From Bagarius yarrelli (lineage: Eukaryota > Chordata > Actinopteri > Siluriformes > Sisoridae), in the NCBI GenBank assembly GCA_005784505.1, contig VCAZ01000001.1, positions 7,194,097 to 7,258,096 of the forward strand: a DNA stretch of 64,000 bases. The letters are read 5' to 3'. This document shows positions 1 through 14,900 of the stretch, in pieces. How positions within the stretch are numbered: position 1 is the stretch's first letter; every line of letters starts with the position of its first letter. The translations under genes and the position numbers were made by a program. A model generated the notes under the pieces. It did not search any database. It was not told where the DNA came from and worked only from the letters and a program-made list of their open reading frames with translations.

Positions 1-659
1 GAAACAAGTGGAATAAAAAGGGAAATACATGCTCTCCCACTCATAGCTATGTCAGTGAGACCATATGTGTTCCTTTATGTTGTACGGATAGTGTATATAA
101 TATCAGATAAAATGAAGCACCAGTTGATTAAATATTGACTTGAATAATGTGGCATGGGTCAAACATGCACAGCCAGGCTAACCTTAGAAAATAAACTGCT
201 CCTGACATCAACTTCCCTAATGACCTAAGCTAAAAAAGTGTTTGTGTTACATGTCATCACACCAGACAATTATGCAGAATGATAATGACGTTTGTATATA
301 TAAAAGATACTTTAGAAATAAGATTCATAATTAGACTCAGAAAGGGTTTTTACTGCCAAGTGTGTTCACACACAAGAAAAGAGATTCTAGGTACAACAAC
401 AAAGATGCCACTGACACAAAATGCCAAATGCCCTAAAATGCTTAACATAAGACAACAAATAAATAATAAAAAATGACTGTACACAAAATATACTTGAGGA
501 GACTTTAAGGTTAGCTGTATCCTGATTTTTCTACTGACATGTCCTGAACTGTAACACTCTAAGTAAGAACACAAACATGGCTTACTGCTGTTGTTTCCAT
601 AGTGGAGGAATGCAGGACTCTAAATGGGTACTTAATGCCTGAAGAGCTGCCAAATGCAG

Positions 660-660
<1 letters not shown>

Positions 661-699
<39 letters not shown>

Positions 700-770
700 G
701 GACGAGAACAAGAAAGAGAGAAAGAGAGAGGCAGAAATAGAGAGAGAGAGAGAGAGATAGACAGAGAGAC
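661..770. repeat. (GA)n-rich microsatellite
   Basis: Long GA runs interrupted by a short non-repeat segment. The open frame on the reverse strand (Ser/Leu rich) is an artefact of this repeat. Confidence 0.95.
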
Positions 771-1338
771 AGACAGTGAGTAAAGTTATAAATAAAAAAT
801 AAACTGCTTGTTTGACCTTTACTTACAAAGTTTTTCAATTCATCAACATTCTAATGTTTTTTTTATCTTGTATGAATGATTGGTTCTGTAAATCATGTGT
901 GATTTTAAAAATCACAATTTCTTGTAAACTTTTGATATTATATGGTACATCCTGGCGAGTCAAACATAACCCTCTAGTACAAAAGCTCTGGATATAAGCA
1001 TAAATCTCCAAATACTATAATCCTTTTTATCATACCTGCTTCTGATCCAACCAAATTACAGTTTATTACTTTTTTCCATGCAAACTATTATTGGATAATG
1101 AGCAGGAATTTGCATTGACATAAAGAACGTTTACGAATTACATTAATATGTTAAGTTTCATAAATGCTTACTAACCTAATTGCCAAAAATGACAAATATT
1201 TTACATTTATGCTACAGTATGTCACACACCTGAAAAGTACAACATTAAAAGGTGTTACATTTATCTTAATATATGATTTTAAAAAATCTATTGTAAAAAT
1301 TTATCAATTGTACATTTTTAGTAGCCTTAAAGGAGGGA

Positions 1339-1531
1339 AGGTGATAGTGCAGTGATAAAGGTGTTGGACTGCTAATTGGTAGATCGGGTTTCGATTCCCA
1401 CCAACAGCAAGTTGCCACTGTTGGGTCCCTGATCAAGGCCCTTAACCTCCAATTGTTCAGTTGTATAAAAGAGATAAAAGTGGCTCTGGATAAGGACGTC
1501 TGCCGAATGCTGTAAATTTAATGTAACAATT
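1339..1531 (+). mobile_element. tRNA-derived SINE, plus copy
   Basis: Has the three parts of the family that recurs in this window: a head (GTGTTGGACTGCTAATTGG, then a B-box-like GGGTTTCGATTCCCA), a middle (CCTGATCAAGGCCCTTAAC) and a tail (GGATAAGGACGTCTGCCGAA). Near full length. Confidence 0.85.
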
Positions 1532-1843
1532 TTAATAAAAATAATAAGATAGTAACTAAAGGCAATTACATAATATCTTAATACAATAGGTTCAACTGAC
1601 TGACGTAATATTTTTAGGTTTATTATTGTAGTTAAGGGCTACCATAATTATTAACAGCAGGTATAAATGATTTATTTTTATATATTTTAATGGGAAAATC
1701 ATTGAATAACTTTCATTTATATTACTATACTGCAAGCCAATAAAACATCCAAAACAAAAAAATGAATCAAGTCAATTTGTAAAAAAAATATGTTTGACAC
1801 ATTATTTGACACATATTTAAACAACTGTACTAAATTATCTTTC

Positions 1844-1848
<5 letters not shown>

Positions 1849-1884
<36 letters not shown>
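1849..1884. repeat. (CT)n microsatellite
   Basis: About 18 CT units within a CPED1 intron. Confidence 0.95.
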
Positions 1885-1887
<3 letters not shown>

Positions 1888-2569
1888 CTCTTTCTTTCTG
1901 TTCTCTGGCCAAATTGACTTTAAACCCAATCTAATGTGACCGATCTGTCAATACACACTGCCACGCTGTCAGACACGGTTATCCACTGCGGAGGGGAGTA
2001 AAAGACACACACTCTGATCCACCCTATCACTGACACCTCCATCAGACCTATCAGCTTGCACTGTAACCTGAACAGCCATAAGCACGGCTCGGATAAAAGA
2101 GGAAGAAAGCAGTGAGACTTTGGATGTAAAAAAAAAAAAAAAGGTTCAGATGGAGAAAGATGGAGTACTGTCAAAGTTAGCTGAATGAAAACTATTGTAC
2201 TTCAACCTTTCCACACTTTGTGCACCAATCTGAGACTGCACATCGACGCCAAACCCTTGTGAAGGTTAAAATCTAGCCTAAAATGGAAGCATTAAGTTAA
2301 ATCTCTTGGTGATCTGGGAACAAATATCTCAATTCCACAACAACTGTACATTCGCAAAACACAGCCAACACACACCATAGTGTAAATACGTAAATGACTG
2401 AGATACTATACGTCATTTATAAAGGTTTGTAGCTATGAGACTGGACCAACAGGCAGCTTTCAGAAGAACTTATGGGTCCTAATAAATCGCACTAACTGGT
2501 AGTTTCTATGATAAAGATGTCTCTGTAGTTTCTGGTGGAAAAAAAATGAATGTGTGTGAGACTTTGTAC

Positions 2570-2738
2570 CTGTATGAAGCCGCACATCACATACTCGTCA
2601 AACATCGGCAGGCTGGGACGGCTCTCCCGGAATATGTGTAGAGTGTAGATCGTCATGACAACAGGCTCCTCCCCTGACTCGTCCAGCAGCAGAATGTTGA
2701 TGCGGCTGTTGCCCAGGCCGAGAGGGTAGTTTGCCGTT
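2570..2738 (-). CDS. cped1: CPED1 coding exon 13 (last exon in window)
   Basis: 169 nt between ACTCCTCAG and GTACAAAG, ending in phase 0. Encodes ANYPLGLGNSRINILLLDES and FRESRPSLPMFDEYVMCGFI, matching human SYPLGLGMNKISIFVVDES and [20 protein letters not shown]. The next human exons encode the PC-esterase catalytic region; none of its motifs (for example a GDS block) was found in 1-2569. Confidence 0.93.
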
Positions 2739-5700
2739 CTGAGGAGTACAACAAATTTTTCATGCACACACACGCACACACACACACACACACACACATA
2801 CACTGAAGACTATATCCTCTGTTCCAGGACAGGGAAGATTATAGTAGATTACAAAGCAGGGTCAGATCAAAAGACCAACTAATACCCATGTTCAAACAGA
2901 CACAGAATTACTACCACAAGTCAAGCACATGTGGCCTTTATTAAAAGGAATTCAACTAATTGACAGGAACATTCCATTTTTTTGTCAAAACTAATCTTCT
3001 TGACCCTGAAACAAACTCACTTACAAAGAAGGCCCCAGTGCAGCTGTCTGGATCGCTAACGAACATTTATACTGAACATAATTTTTGTAAGCTGCTTTCA
3101 TATATCAGTGTGTAAAGGGTGTTTAAAAGCCACTAGGGTATAAAAACTTAACAGTAACAATGATATTCATGCTTAAAACATTTTCTGTTATGTGTTGAAC
3201 TTTAAAAAAAAAGTGGAAAAGTAGAACCAGAGATTAATCTAATAAATCGGACAATGAAAGTGTGAGCAGAAACATTAGAGAAGAGAAGTGATTAGCACAG
3301 GAGAGAGGGAACCCTGTTCTAGTTTTTTATTACTTTAAAAAGAAATAAATGTCTTCAATTTTAATTCAATTAAAATTTTAATAAAATAATAAAATAACAT
3401 TTTTCAGTTTGTGATATCCAGTAAAGCTGTTTCCACAAATAAGAAAAAAATTAATCCACATGTAAATCAATTATTTGGTAATGTTCTGTTAAAGATACCT
3501 ACTTATTATTTATTGAAATTAAAATAACAATTATTTAGAGTAACTTAATTTCAACCAGGGCTGTACCATGTCTGATAGGGTGGGGTGTGTGAATCGGTTT
3601 GACACTAAGGTTGGTTATTTTACGATAACAATATGTAAAGTATTTTTCCTCTTACACCACAACAAATATTGCTTATATTTTTTTAATCAATTTTAATTTA
3701 TATTTAATCCCCCCAAATTTTTTTTTAATTGATGGTTAGGCAGGAATTTTAACCTACAATAAAATAATTATTTTATTGTTTAGATTACACGCTTAAAACG
3801 GGGCATTAATAAAAATACAATGTAATTTCATTAAAAAAAATTATTTTTTACTATAACAATCTAAAGTATTTTTCCTCTTACATCACAACAAATTTTATTG
3901 ATATTTTTAATAATTACAATTCACATTTAATAAACTTTTCAACAGGGCATTAATTAAAAAAAAAAAACAACTTTATTTATAAGTTTTTTTTATTATCTTG
4001 TGGTCCTGAAGCTGCTGTTAAGGAAGCACCCAGCTGGTTATTTGTGTGTCTAAGAAAATCACAGGCAAATAAAATACTAGGATCCAGTCATACCTGGGGC
4101 CACGATGTTCATCCAGGTGAACATGGCACCTTGCACTCACAGGCTCTGGCCTGATCCAGATAGTGACCACATCAAATGGTACCTCCGCTCGGTACTCCTT
4201 TACCCAGGGGCTAAAGAGCGGGGTTAATATTAGAGGAGGATTGGTATAAAGCTGGCGCAGATGAGGTTCAACACACCTTCCTAAAGAGCAAAACGATCAG
4301 TTACATAAAAACAGTAACTAATATAAATGTTACTACAGGAATGTGAGTAATATTTACCTGAATCTGGTGGCTGTGATTCCCACTTCTCCAGAGTCTGTGG
4401 ATCATCACTGCTGTGAGAAAAATAGGGCCTGTCTATTACCTTTCCATAATATTCTCATAAAACTGACCATAAAACGCAGAATCAAATATTTCACTCACAA
4501 TAAATTTTGTGGTTTTACGGCTTAAGTCACATTTTACTATTACACACACACACACTAAAGAACACTGCTGTGTGTTCAGATTCATGCAGATGTTATTATA
4601 ACCCTATCAGGATTGATTTTACAGTTCCTCAGGGATGCTGCATTGTTGTGTAATGCTGTTGTGGCTCGTCCAGCCCAAATTCATTCTGCTGCTTAACATG
4701 AATAGGACAATCTCAGAGGTGTAATGTAAGATAATAATAATACTTCGTTACAGTACTTAAATATTTTTGGATTTTTGGTTGAATCTGTACTTTACTTGAG
4801 TTTTTACATTTCTGTCAACCTTTCCTTTTTTCCCACTGCATTTACTAAATAAAAAAAAATTATATTTTTACTCTTACATTTCTCCAAAGCATAGTCGTTA
4901 CCTACTACAAAAAAAAGGAGTAATGTGTCGTTCATTAATCGTTTTGAACAAATTCTCAATATGACTCGGAAACAATGAGTCGCCACGAAGAGTGATTCGT
5001 TTACTTTGTATTGCTCGCACATGCGCAATATTCTATATTCTGGACGAGAAATACCGAGTCATTAATTTGTTCATCACGTGACAATTTACTGGATCGTCTT
5101 AAAGTATCTTTGAGTCAATAAAGCTCTGTCACGTTTATATGCTTTCTTTCCATTAAACTGAGATTTTTAAAAGAGAGGTTTTAAAAAGTCATTTAAATTG
5201 TTTTATTGTGACTAGTATATTTAGATAAAAAGCACGGAGTCACCTTATATTAAAATTCAACAATTTGCTGTTCAGATAATAATAATAATAAATAATAATT
5301 ATTATTATTATTAATTATTGTTATCGTTATTATTATTATTTACTATAGTTATTATTTATGGTTATAATAATTATTTGTTATGATTATCAATTACAATTAA
5401 AGTGATAATAAATAATTCTTATGAATAATAATAATAACTATTATTATTATTATTGCTACTACTATTATAATAATTATATTATAATATTATAATTTACACA
5501 AATTAAAACATAGCCACAAAAAATTAACACAACCTCGCTTAAATGTAACTTTTTCTATTTTGCATTTAATTCTTACTTTTACTTTCAATGCTTAAGTAAA
5601 TAAAACATAATAAAGTACTTTTCATACTTAAAGACAATAAATATCACATACTTTAAAACTTTTACTTGAATCTATGGTGTGTTCTATGGTGAATTAACTT

Positions 5701-6712
5701 TTACCAAAGTCATTTTTTTCAGTAAAATAAGTAAGTAACTTTTCCTTAAGTGTTGCCTTTGGTTTCTTTATCCACCTCTGGAAAATCTTCCATTCATTCA
5801 CTCGTAACTACTCGCCCTATGGGAGCAGACGCAGAGCCAGGTCTGTAATGGCTCTGGTCGGCTCTGCCAGAATAAAGATTTTCCTGCAAGTGAAGAATCT
5901 GAGAGCAGGACTAAGCGATTGAACGTATTAGACTCCATCCATTCTTTTTCTCATATTACAGATGGATCTTAGTGTAAAATCAGCTTTAAATGTTTTATAG
6001 GTACAGAAAACAGAAGCAAAAACCTACTGATTTTTGACACGTCTGGTAAGAAAAAAGAAAAAGAAAGGCGTTGATTCTAATAATTAATAACAATTTTTTT
6101 ATTGGTTGTTTTTTGAAAACAAGTGAGGAAGTGATTGCTTAGGGGTTACAAATTTGGACTGCTATTTCGGAACAATTCCCAGCATCACCAAACTGGCACT
6201 GCTGGGCCCCTGAACAGGGCCCTTAATCTTCTTCTGCTCAGTTGCATAAAAAATCGAGATAAACATAACTTGCACTGGATAAGGTCGTCTTGCCAAATGC
6301 CAGACATGTTAATGTAATTAAACAGCAACTTTGATAACATTCCAGCTGCAGCAAGAACATTATATTAATGCTATTTATGCTGTTTAATATGACTTCAGCA
6401 ACATTTAAAAGAAAAATGTACAATTGTTAAAAAAAAATGTTATTTAAGGAGACATACAGTTAATATTCATGGAAGGAGTCTCCAGTGCCATTGGTTTGGA
6501 TGTCAAAAGCAAATATTTGAAAACTTAAATTAGTGTGTGTGTGTGTGTGTGTGTTTGTTGTGTTACCTTTGTGTGTAGGACATGCTAAGTTGTTGTAGTA
6601 GAGCAGAGAGACCCAGTGTTATCCCAGAAACCTTTCCAGTAGGAAATCTTTGATAGATATCTTGCTGGAGATCAGAGAAATGAGGTGAACTAGGATGGAG
6701 CTGCCAAGGCAT

Positions 6713-6750
<38 letters not shown>

Positions 6751-9700
6751 AAACATTTGATTTTAATAATCTGCTTATTATGTTGCATTTGTACTTTATT
6801 TACTAATTTCAGTAAGAATTAAGATTTAATGATGGTCACTAACCAGATAAAAGCGGCTTGATCTTTTCAGCTGCTGATGAAACTGATGTAGAAACTTTAT
6901 TTTATCTGCCGTTAAGCACATACCGTTCGCCTGATCACACCTGCTGTACTGTAAACAGAAATACAGACCAGCAGTCACACACTGTCAGTGTATGTGCACT
7001 GTCACTCTGGAAGAAGTGCAAAGAATAATAAATGACACCTCACACCCTGGAAATCATCTATTTGAACTTCTGCCTTCAGGAAGACGGTACAGATCATTAA
7101 AATCGAGGACCAATAGACTCAGAAACGTCTATTTTAAAGCAATAAACACACTCAATAGAACTAAAACATCAGATGCTGCTGGTTAAAACAAGGGATGGTG
7201 CAATTTGCTAAATGACTGAATGTACAGTTGTATGTTTTGATTGTTTGCTTTCTAATTTTATTTTATGTGGATATTATTTCTTTTTTAACTGCTTCCACTG
7301 ATTGGATGGCCCTTTTTAATTTAGTCTCAAGTTCGTCTCATTTGTTTAAGTTACAGTTATAAGAACAAAAAAGAATGTCACATAAGTAGACCTGCTCAAA
7401 GCATCGGGTGGTAAAAGAATGTTAACTCTGATGCTAAACCTCTTCTTCTGGTTTAATAAAGGAATCATTAGAGCAAATAAAAAAGAACAGCACGGATTAA
7501 AGAAAAAAATAATAATAAAAAAGTAAAACACACAATATTTGTACAATATTTATTTATTACTTTTGTGTGGAGCACATTTGAAATTCTGTAAATGTTTACA
7601 AAATATATATTATGAGAAAATGGGAAAGTGGTAGCGCAGTGGTTAAGTTGTTGGACTACCAATTTGAGGTTTGATTCCCAGCCCCATCAGGCCACCACTA
7701 CTGGGCCCCTGAGCCAGGCCCTTAACCCCTAATTGCTCAGTTGTATAAAAGGAATATTGTAAGTCGCTCTGGATAAGGATGTCTGCCAAATGCTGCAAAT
7801 GTAAAATAATTAAAACTATTAAATCTAGGCCATAAATTTCTAATTAATTAATGTTGTATATATTCAAACTATCCAGTAATTTACATGCAATTTTTTAATA
7901 GAGGAACTATTTCAAAATGGTCTTATCATTATTATTTATTTATTTAATTTTTTTTACAAAAACATGTACTTAATCTATAGAATTAGGTCATAGTTTAAAA
8001 TTAAATAAGACAACATCTTAAAAATTATTGGGTCAGTTTTCATGTTGTTTACTAGTTTTATTGTGGCAAACTTTTTATCCATATCGATGGGAACTAAACT
8101 AGTGGGATAATTTTATTGACAACAGAACTTTTGGGCTGATGGTTCTATTTGTTTATTTAGTTAATTAGTTAATTCATTTATTAATAGAGACTTTAGAGAA
8201 TTTATACACGTCGCTACAGTAAACGTAAATGTAAAGTGTTTTATAATGAACTAAATAACAAGCCGAGTCTTTCCTGACAGTCACATGTTACCTTGATTCG
8301 TGCTGTTTCCTGAGCACTTTGTGGAGATCTGTCTTCCCTGTCGCACGCTGGAAAAAGCAGCTTCAGCATATCTTCTAATATGTACTCTTTGGTGATCTGT
8401 CCATCCAAGATTGGATCTTTTATCCCATCAAAGTGCAACTCGGTCTGCACCTAGGAGAAAGAGTTGGACAGCTGCAGAGAACGAAATGTGTGCTTATGCT
8501 GCCATCTAGTCTTCATTGGAAACAGCGAGAGCAGGAAAAAGATGGCAGCCATGCAAAAGCTGATTCGAAATCAGATTTGAACTCATAAAAGTAAATTTAC
8601 TTAAAATATATATAAAAGGTCAACAAAATGCTGTTGAGTTTGTAATAATGTTAAAACATTAGTTTTATCATAAGAATTTTAACTAATTGGGAAAGTGTAT
8701 AAAGTCGTTTTCTGGTCATTGTCAAGCTAAACGCTTACCAGGCAGTAGCTAAATGTTTTTCCACTAAAAATAATTCATGGCTATACTTGATAAAAGCTGA
8801 TGCTGATGCTTCCACCACCATGCTGCACAGAGAAGATGATGGTCTGCTAATCCAGATGTAGCGCAGCGGTTAAGGTGATGGACGATTCTCAGCACCATTA
8901 ACTTACCACTGCTTGGCCACTGAGCAAGACCCTTAATCCCCAATTGCATGTATTATATGTACATATAAAAAAAGATAATGTGGACACCTCACTATCAGTT
9001 CCATATTTACTTCCTTTCCAAAATTTTGAAAGCCTGTAGTGTTTCTTTACCACTGCAGCCCAACCCAATTAAATCAAATCTACATGCGTACAAACAGAAA
9101 TGATTTCTTCTCATTTTTTTAAACTGCGATCCATACAGAGTGCCGCCAGTTTTTCTTGCGTTTTGACAACATCTTCGCCAATTCGGATGAGAAAGGGTTA
9201 AAACGATCACAGATCCAGTCAAAGTTTTCACACACCACCTCACTGCTGCGCGCCCTCCACTGGCACCCAGTAGCTGCATGTATCAGATTCAACACACTGA
9301 TGCTTGCCTCCAAAGCCAAAGCCAAAAACAGAGCAGCACCCTCCTACCTCCAAGCACTCATCACTCCTCACATTGCACCGTACTGCCAAAGAGCCACAGG
9401 TACTGCTCGACTACCCACTTTCCCCTAAGACACAAAGAAGGTCTGCCTTAAGACTTTTCTCTGTTCTGGCACCAAGATGGTGAAATGAACTTCCCATTAA
9501 TGTCAGAACAGCAGAGTCACTCGCTGTCTTCAAGAGACGATCAAAGACCCGCCTCTTTCTCAAATACCTAGCACTTGAGATCTATGCTTCTCTTTTCAAC
9601 AGTTTTTGCGGGTTGGGACACTTTGATTTGTGATCTAATGTACCAGTATTGAGCTGTTCAATGATGTGACTCAAAGCACTTCTGTACAGCTCTCTGGAAA

Positions 9701-11935
9701 GAGCGTCTGCTAAAGGCTGTGAATGTAAATGTATATCATTACTGTAAGAATGCAGTCGTACCTTAAGCACTACAGGACGTACAGATGCATTGTACTGCAA
9801 TGTAAAGGTCATCAACTGAAAACACAGTGAGCACCTAAAAACCAAAAGAAAACACTTACATCACTCAATGTTTTCCTAGGGTTATTCTGCTGAAATGAAA
9901 GATGTTTGTGAAGGACAGAGACCTGGATGGAGAGTTTGGATCAGTCGTGGTTATAAGCGCAGCTGTCAGAACCTCACTGATGACCTGCTTCAGGAGTTCA
10001 GAAGACTGGAGAGCCGCTGAGGAATCCAGGCTGTCTTTAAAGAACGACTGGAGCTGGAGACACAAACACAGAGCATTAAAAATTTAAGGTGTTCTTAAAA
10101 TTTAAATGCGAATTCATTACCAAGTCTAGTACTACACAGATAGAGACCAAAACACAAGCACTAACACAGACCATTCTTATATATCACATTTATGGATCTT
10201 GCAGAAGCTTGATCTCAAGTACTTTTTTTTAAGACATCGTTCATTTTAAGCACATAAACAATAAAGTACCAGATAATTAAAAACTATAGCTGTCCTATAG
10301 GTACATTAGCTTTTTACCCTAAAAAGGTCAAAAAAACCCCAACAAAACTCCAAGCTGCCTTTGTTGGGCCCCTAAGTAAGGCCCTTAACTCTCAACTGCT
10401 TAGTTGGGTAAATATGAGATAAAATGCAAGTTTTTTTGAGGGCATATGCCAGAAATATAAATAATTAAGTTTATTTATTTATTTATAAAGGATATTTAAA
10501 ACAGCCACAACAAGATTGACCAAAGTCAATATATATAATAAATTAATAAAAATGTCGCTTTATGTTTCAAAGACATAGAAGTCTCAAAGACTTCGTGGCC
10601 AAAAGTATTGGGACACTGGCCCATCACCTAGATATCACATTTATTCACAGAAATGTACTTTTACGTCTATTTCCATTTCGGTCACTCGCAGATGTCCTTT
10701 TCCAAAGCGACTTACATTATTTTTACTTCTTTTATACAACTGAGCAATTGAGGGTTAAAAGACTTGCTCAGGGGGCCCAGCAGTGGCAACTTGGTGGTGC
10801 TGAGAATGGAACCCACACTCTTCCAGTTAGCAGTCCAACACCTTAACCACTAAGCCAACATCTCAATTCACCCTTTTCTACATTCGATGTCATTCCTCCG
10901 TTACTATTAAATGTTAATGACAAAAATGTTGTTTCAATAATGCGTTTATATAAATCTCATGATAGGCTGCAGTTGTCTGAAGAGAAAAAGAGAGAAGAAA
11001 CGAGAATTTCAGTAAAGACAGGATACCCATGACTTCTTACAATATGGTTGGCGCTATTGTGCTATGTTCCGTTCTTTATTGTCTTTTTGTTCTTTATTGT
11101 ATTGTTTATTGCACTGTCTGTTTCTGCATTAGGTTGCACACATGCACTTTATGTCTATCCTGTTTAGTGGCTCTTTGTTGTTTTGTGGAATTCTATGTTT
11201 TGTGTAGCACCAGGGGGTCCTGGAGAAACGTTATTTCATTTCATTGTGTACTGCATCTACTATATATGGTTGAAATGACAATAAAGCTCCTTGAACTTGA
11301 ACCTCGAATTAAATCAATTTCTTCAGTCCAAGAAGGAAAAAGAACAGTTACATAATGTGATGTTTTCTATTTGACTAAAACAAGTTATCATCTCAGTGTA
11401 CAGGAATTCCAGCTTTCCAACTAGAGAAAACATGTAACAGCAAGTTTTATGCTAATGACTATTTAAAGGTGATTCTGTAACCACTTCTGGCAATGCCAAT
11501 AAAGCACAATCTGAAGATGTGCAGTTAAATGAGCGAAGCATTACTGATTAGTCCCAGTGTTTTAAAAACAACTAACTCTAAACTATAAAATAACAGACGT
11601 TAAACAGCTTGTGTGGGGCGGCATGAATGATTGACTGAAACAGATTTTCATTCACTCACACACTTGCCAATATGAGAAATGTGTGCTTGAGCAAAAAATG
11701 TGCAGAGAAACCAGTCAGTTGTACAGTTACGTGCAATGTTTTAGAAACTTGGTAATGACACAGTGGTCTCACTAGGTGGCAGCAGTGTGTAAAAATTTTG
11801 GCTTACACTGACCCAAGATGTAGATGAGACCTGGCATGCTTATTTTCCCACACAAACACACACACAGACACACACAATTAGAGTTTATTGACTTCTGAAT
11901 AGCATTCAAATGCAAACACCCAACCCACCCACACA

Positions 11936-11972
<37 letters not shown>

Positions 11973-14900
11973 ATTAGGACAATTGCACAAACTTGTTAAT
12001 TAAAAAAAATTTAATTAGTTTTGTAATTGGTTCTAACAAGTTGCTTTTTTTTATATCGCAAGTCGTTTCCTAGGAGCGAAGTGTCATAAATAATCTCTAT
12101 TTTTATCCAACACCCACACACACGTACTTATCATTATTCTTTCCCCCTAACTTTTTCTATGTAATGAAAGTCTTTATATTCAGAGTGGAAACTCCATCCG
12201 TTTATGACTTTGTTTCTAAACTCATTTATAAACACCGAAACGCCTCCTAATAACAGCACAATTTCCAAATACAAGCTCTACTTTTTTTTTTTTTATTTTA
12301 TTTTACACATTAACTTCCATCCTTTGGAGCTTTTAAAGAAAATAAAATATGCAAGACCTTTGGTTGTGTCTGGGTATTACAGCCAAGAAAATGTAGTAAA
12401 TTATCATTTACTAAATAATAAGGTTAACATAACAACCAAATGTTTTTAGTAAATATTTACTGGGTTACATTTGATTAGTTTTTCAGCTGATTTAACGTAA
12501 CTAAGCCTAAAGTACCACCCAATATTACACAGACTTTAGACAAAACCACCAGGCTAAAAAGTAATGTTCCTACAACCTTTGCTAACATTCTTTATAAGTT
12601 GTCTAAATGTTAGCACAAAACCTTCTTTATTTGTAAAACAACATCAATGCGATGTTTTCATAACATAATCGATAGTTCCTGTACGATCTTGTGATGTTCT
12701 CAATGTTGATGATAAATGTTCTAAAAATGTTAAGAACACCACCCTAAAATAACCGTAAAATAATGTTCAACCAATGTTTTTTGCATCATTTCGAATCATG
12801 CTCCCAAAACCAGAACAGTGATGTCCAGAACACAAATATGTTGGCTATGTAGTCCAGGTCCGCTTTGTTTTATTATCTACTTCAAATTATTTACCCAGCT
12901 TTTTCGTTATTATTACAGTGGTAAAGTTTTTGGACTGCTAATTGAAAGAACAGGGGTTTGATCCCCAGAATCCCCAGGAATTTACGGTATTTGTCAAATG
13001 CCATTATCAAGAGCGACCTACATTTATCTCCTTTATACATCTTAGCTGGATTTTTCTTCAGAATGGAAACCAATGTGGGGAATTTTCCATCAGTACAAGC
13101 AAATAATTTATTTTATGACGACAAATCTGATGTAAAAATAAGCACCTGGGGCATCTTTAAGGACATAGCAGGAAGGCAGGCTAAAAAAAAGGGAGGCTCT
13201 TTACCTTAGTCATATAACTGTGTTTGTTCAGATGAGTCCTGACCAAGCCTGTGCGATGTAGGAATGCAGTGAGAGGTGTCCTTGATGTGACCAAGACATA
13301 TGCCTTCACTAAGGCTACCAGACCTCGATTGTCTGGAAGGTCTGAGTGGGTAATGCGGTTCCTAGGGCAAACGAAAAAAATGCGACATAATAAAAATAAA
13401 AGTTTAAAGATCTATTAACTTGTTTAAAGATAAAGGATCTAACCACATATGTTCATCATTAGAAGGAGTTCCTTCCTGGACTGGTCCAGACGAGGTGCAG
13501 GCAGATGGAATTATTGGTAAAGACACGCCTGTACATAAAAAAATAAAATAAAGAAAGTGAATAAGAAATTATTGTTATTATTATTGTTGAATCGGCAGTT
13601 GTTCTGTTTTATGAATGTTAATGAATCTTTGAGCTAAAAGAAAAACAGTTGCTATAATTGAAATTCATGGCGTCCTTATCGACTGCACCAATTAACTATA
13701 GCATACAAGTGAGTGGTTGAGGGTTAAGGGCCGAGGTCCTGCTAGTGGCCACACTACTAATTTACCACTACCAACTTTGTGATTGATATCGCAATCGATA
13801 TTTATACCTTTAACTGGTTCCACATAGTACCCTACAACATACTCTTTTGATATCAGTAATTCATATGGATATGTATGCTTAATACTCGCTGAGTTAGAGA
13901 GGCGAGTAGAATATCCGAATCCTTAGTATGCAAATTCCACTACATTAAAATATTCATGGATGACCTACTACCCCTGCCCCCGATTTTTAAAGTATGTATA
14001 CGATGGACACTTTACTATCCTTGCCTGCGGGTGAGACGACCTGTCACATGCGGAAGTGCTTTAACTAGCTTTAAGTGCCTCAGGATAGAAAACAGCGTTT
14101 CTTGTAGGTAAATTGCACTTGTTTAACATTATCAAGTGGAATATTAATCAACTGTAAGTTCATTTTACTGTGACATCACATGTCAATTTCAAAATGGCGG
14201 ATATAGAACGTCCGAATTTCATTCATACTATATGTAACCATACTATAAGAACATACTGAGATCTAGCACATACTTAAGTAGTATTTAATTTGAACAGATT
14301 CATAGACTTTGTGATTACAACTCGCAATTTGTGAATGAAACATAAATTGGAACAAAATATTAAGACAAATTACTATAGACATTTCATATAGATCAGTTAT
14401 CATATCTAAAGCCAGGAGGAAATTGAGGATGGAGCAAAGTTCTATAGGTGCAAGTTTATTTCCATAAGGTGTTTCCTTAAATACCCATGCTAATGTTTGA
14501 CTGCTAATTGTAAAACTGCTAAGATGAAACCTAAAATCTCACCAAGACTGAGGTCTCTGATTCTTTCCCAGAGAAGCCCATGTACAGTAATTCCCAAATC
14601 GTAGAATTTGGAGATGGGATGCTCTGGTATAGCATTTCAGATAGCAGGGGGTCGTAGAAGCTTTGACTGAGGTGTTTGATTTAAAGTTATGCTTTAGACT
14701 TTTCTTACAAATCCCTTAGTGTAGCTGACCTGTCTTTGTGTGAGAGTGATACATTTGTCTGTTTTTGCTACTAGGAATAAAATTGCTGCGTTGAGGTTAG
14801 AATGTTCTTTACACTTTGGGTTTCTAGCTGAATTTCTGTGTAAATGGTGCCTCTATCCAATTTCCCCTAATCTTTTCCTCCAATCTTTTTCTTCAATCTT

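Larger units (their letters stand above)
1..2569. other. Part of CPED1 intron 13, no exon recognised
   Basis: Holds a (GA)n-rich tract at 661-770, a SINE copy at 1339-1531, a (CT)n run at 1849-1884 and an A-run near 2130. Open frames here are short and match nothing I know. Confidence 0.6.

Noticed and set aside
1920..2174. 84-aa minus frame considered as the next CPED1 exon
   Set aside because: No match to the expected PC-esterase segment and no convincing splice sites in phase 0.
9156..9428. 90-aa plus frame with LHWHPVAACIRF
   Set aside because: Remnant of a LINE ORF2 C-terminus, not a host gene.
11029..11355. 108-aa plus frame
   Set aside because: Falls on a LINE 3' UTR that recurs inverted at 22372-22690.
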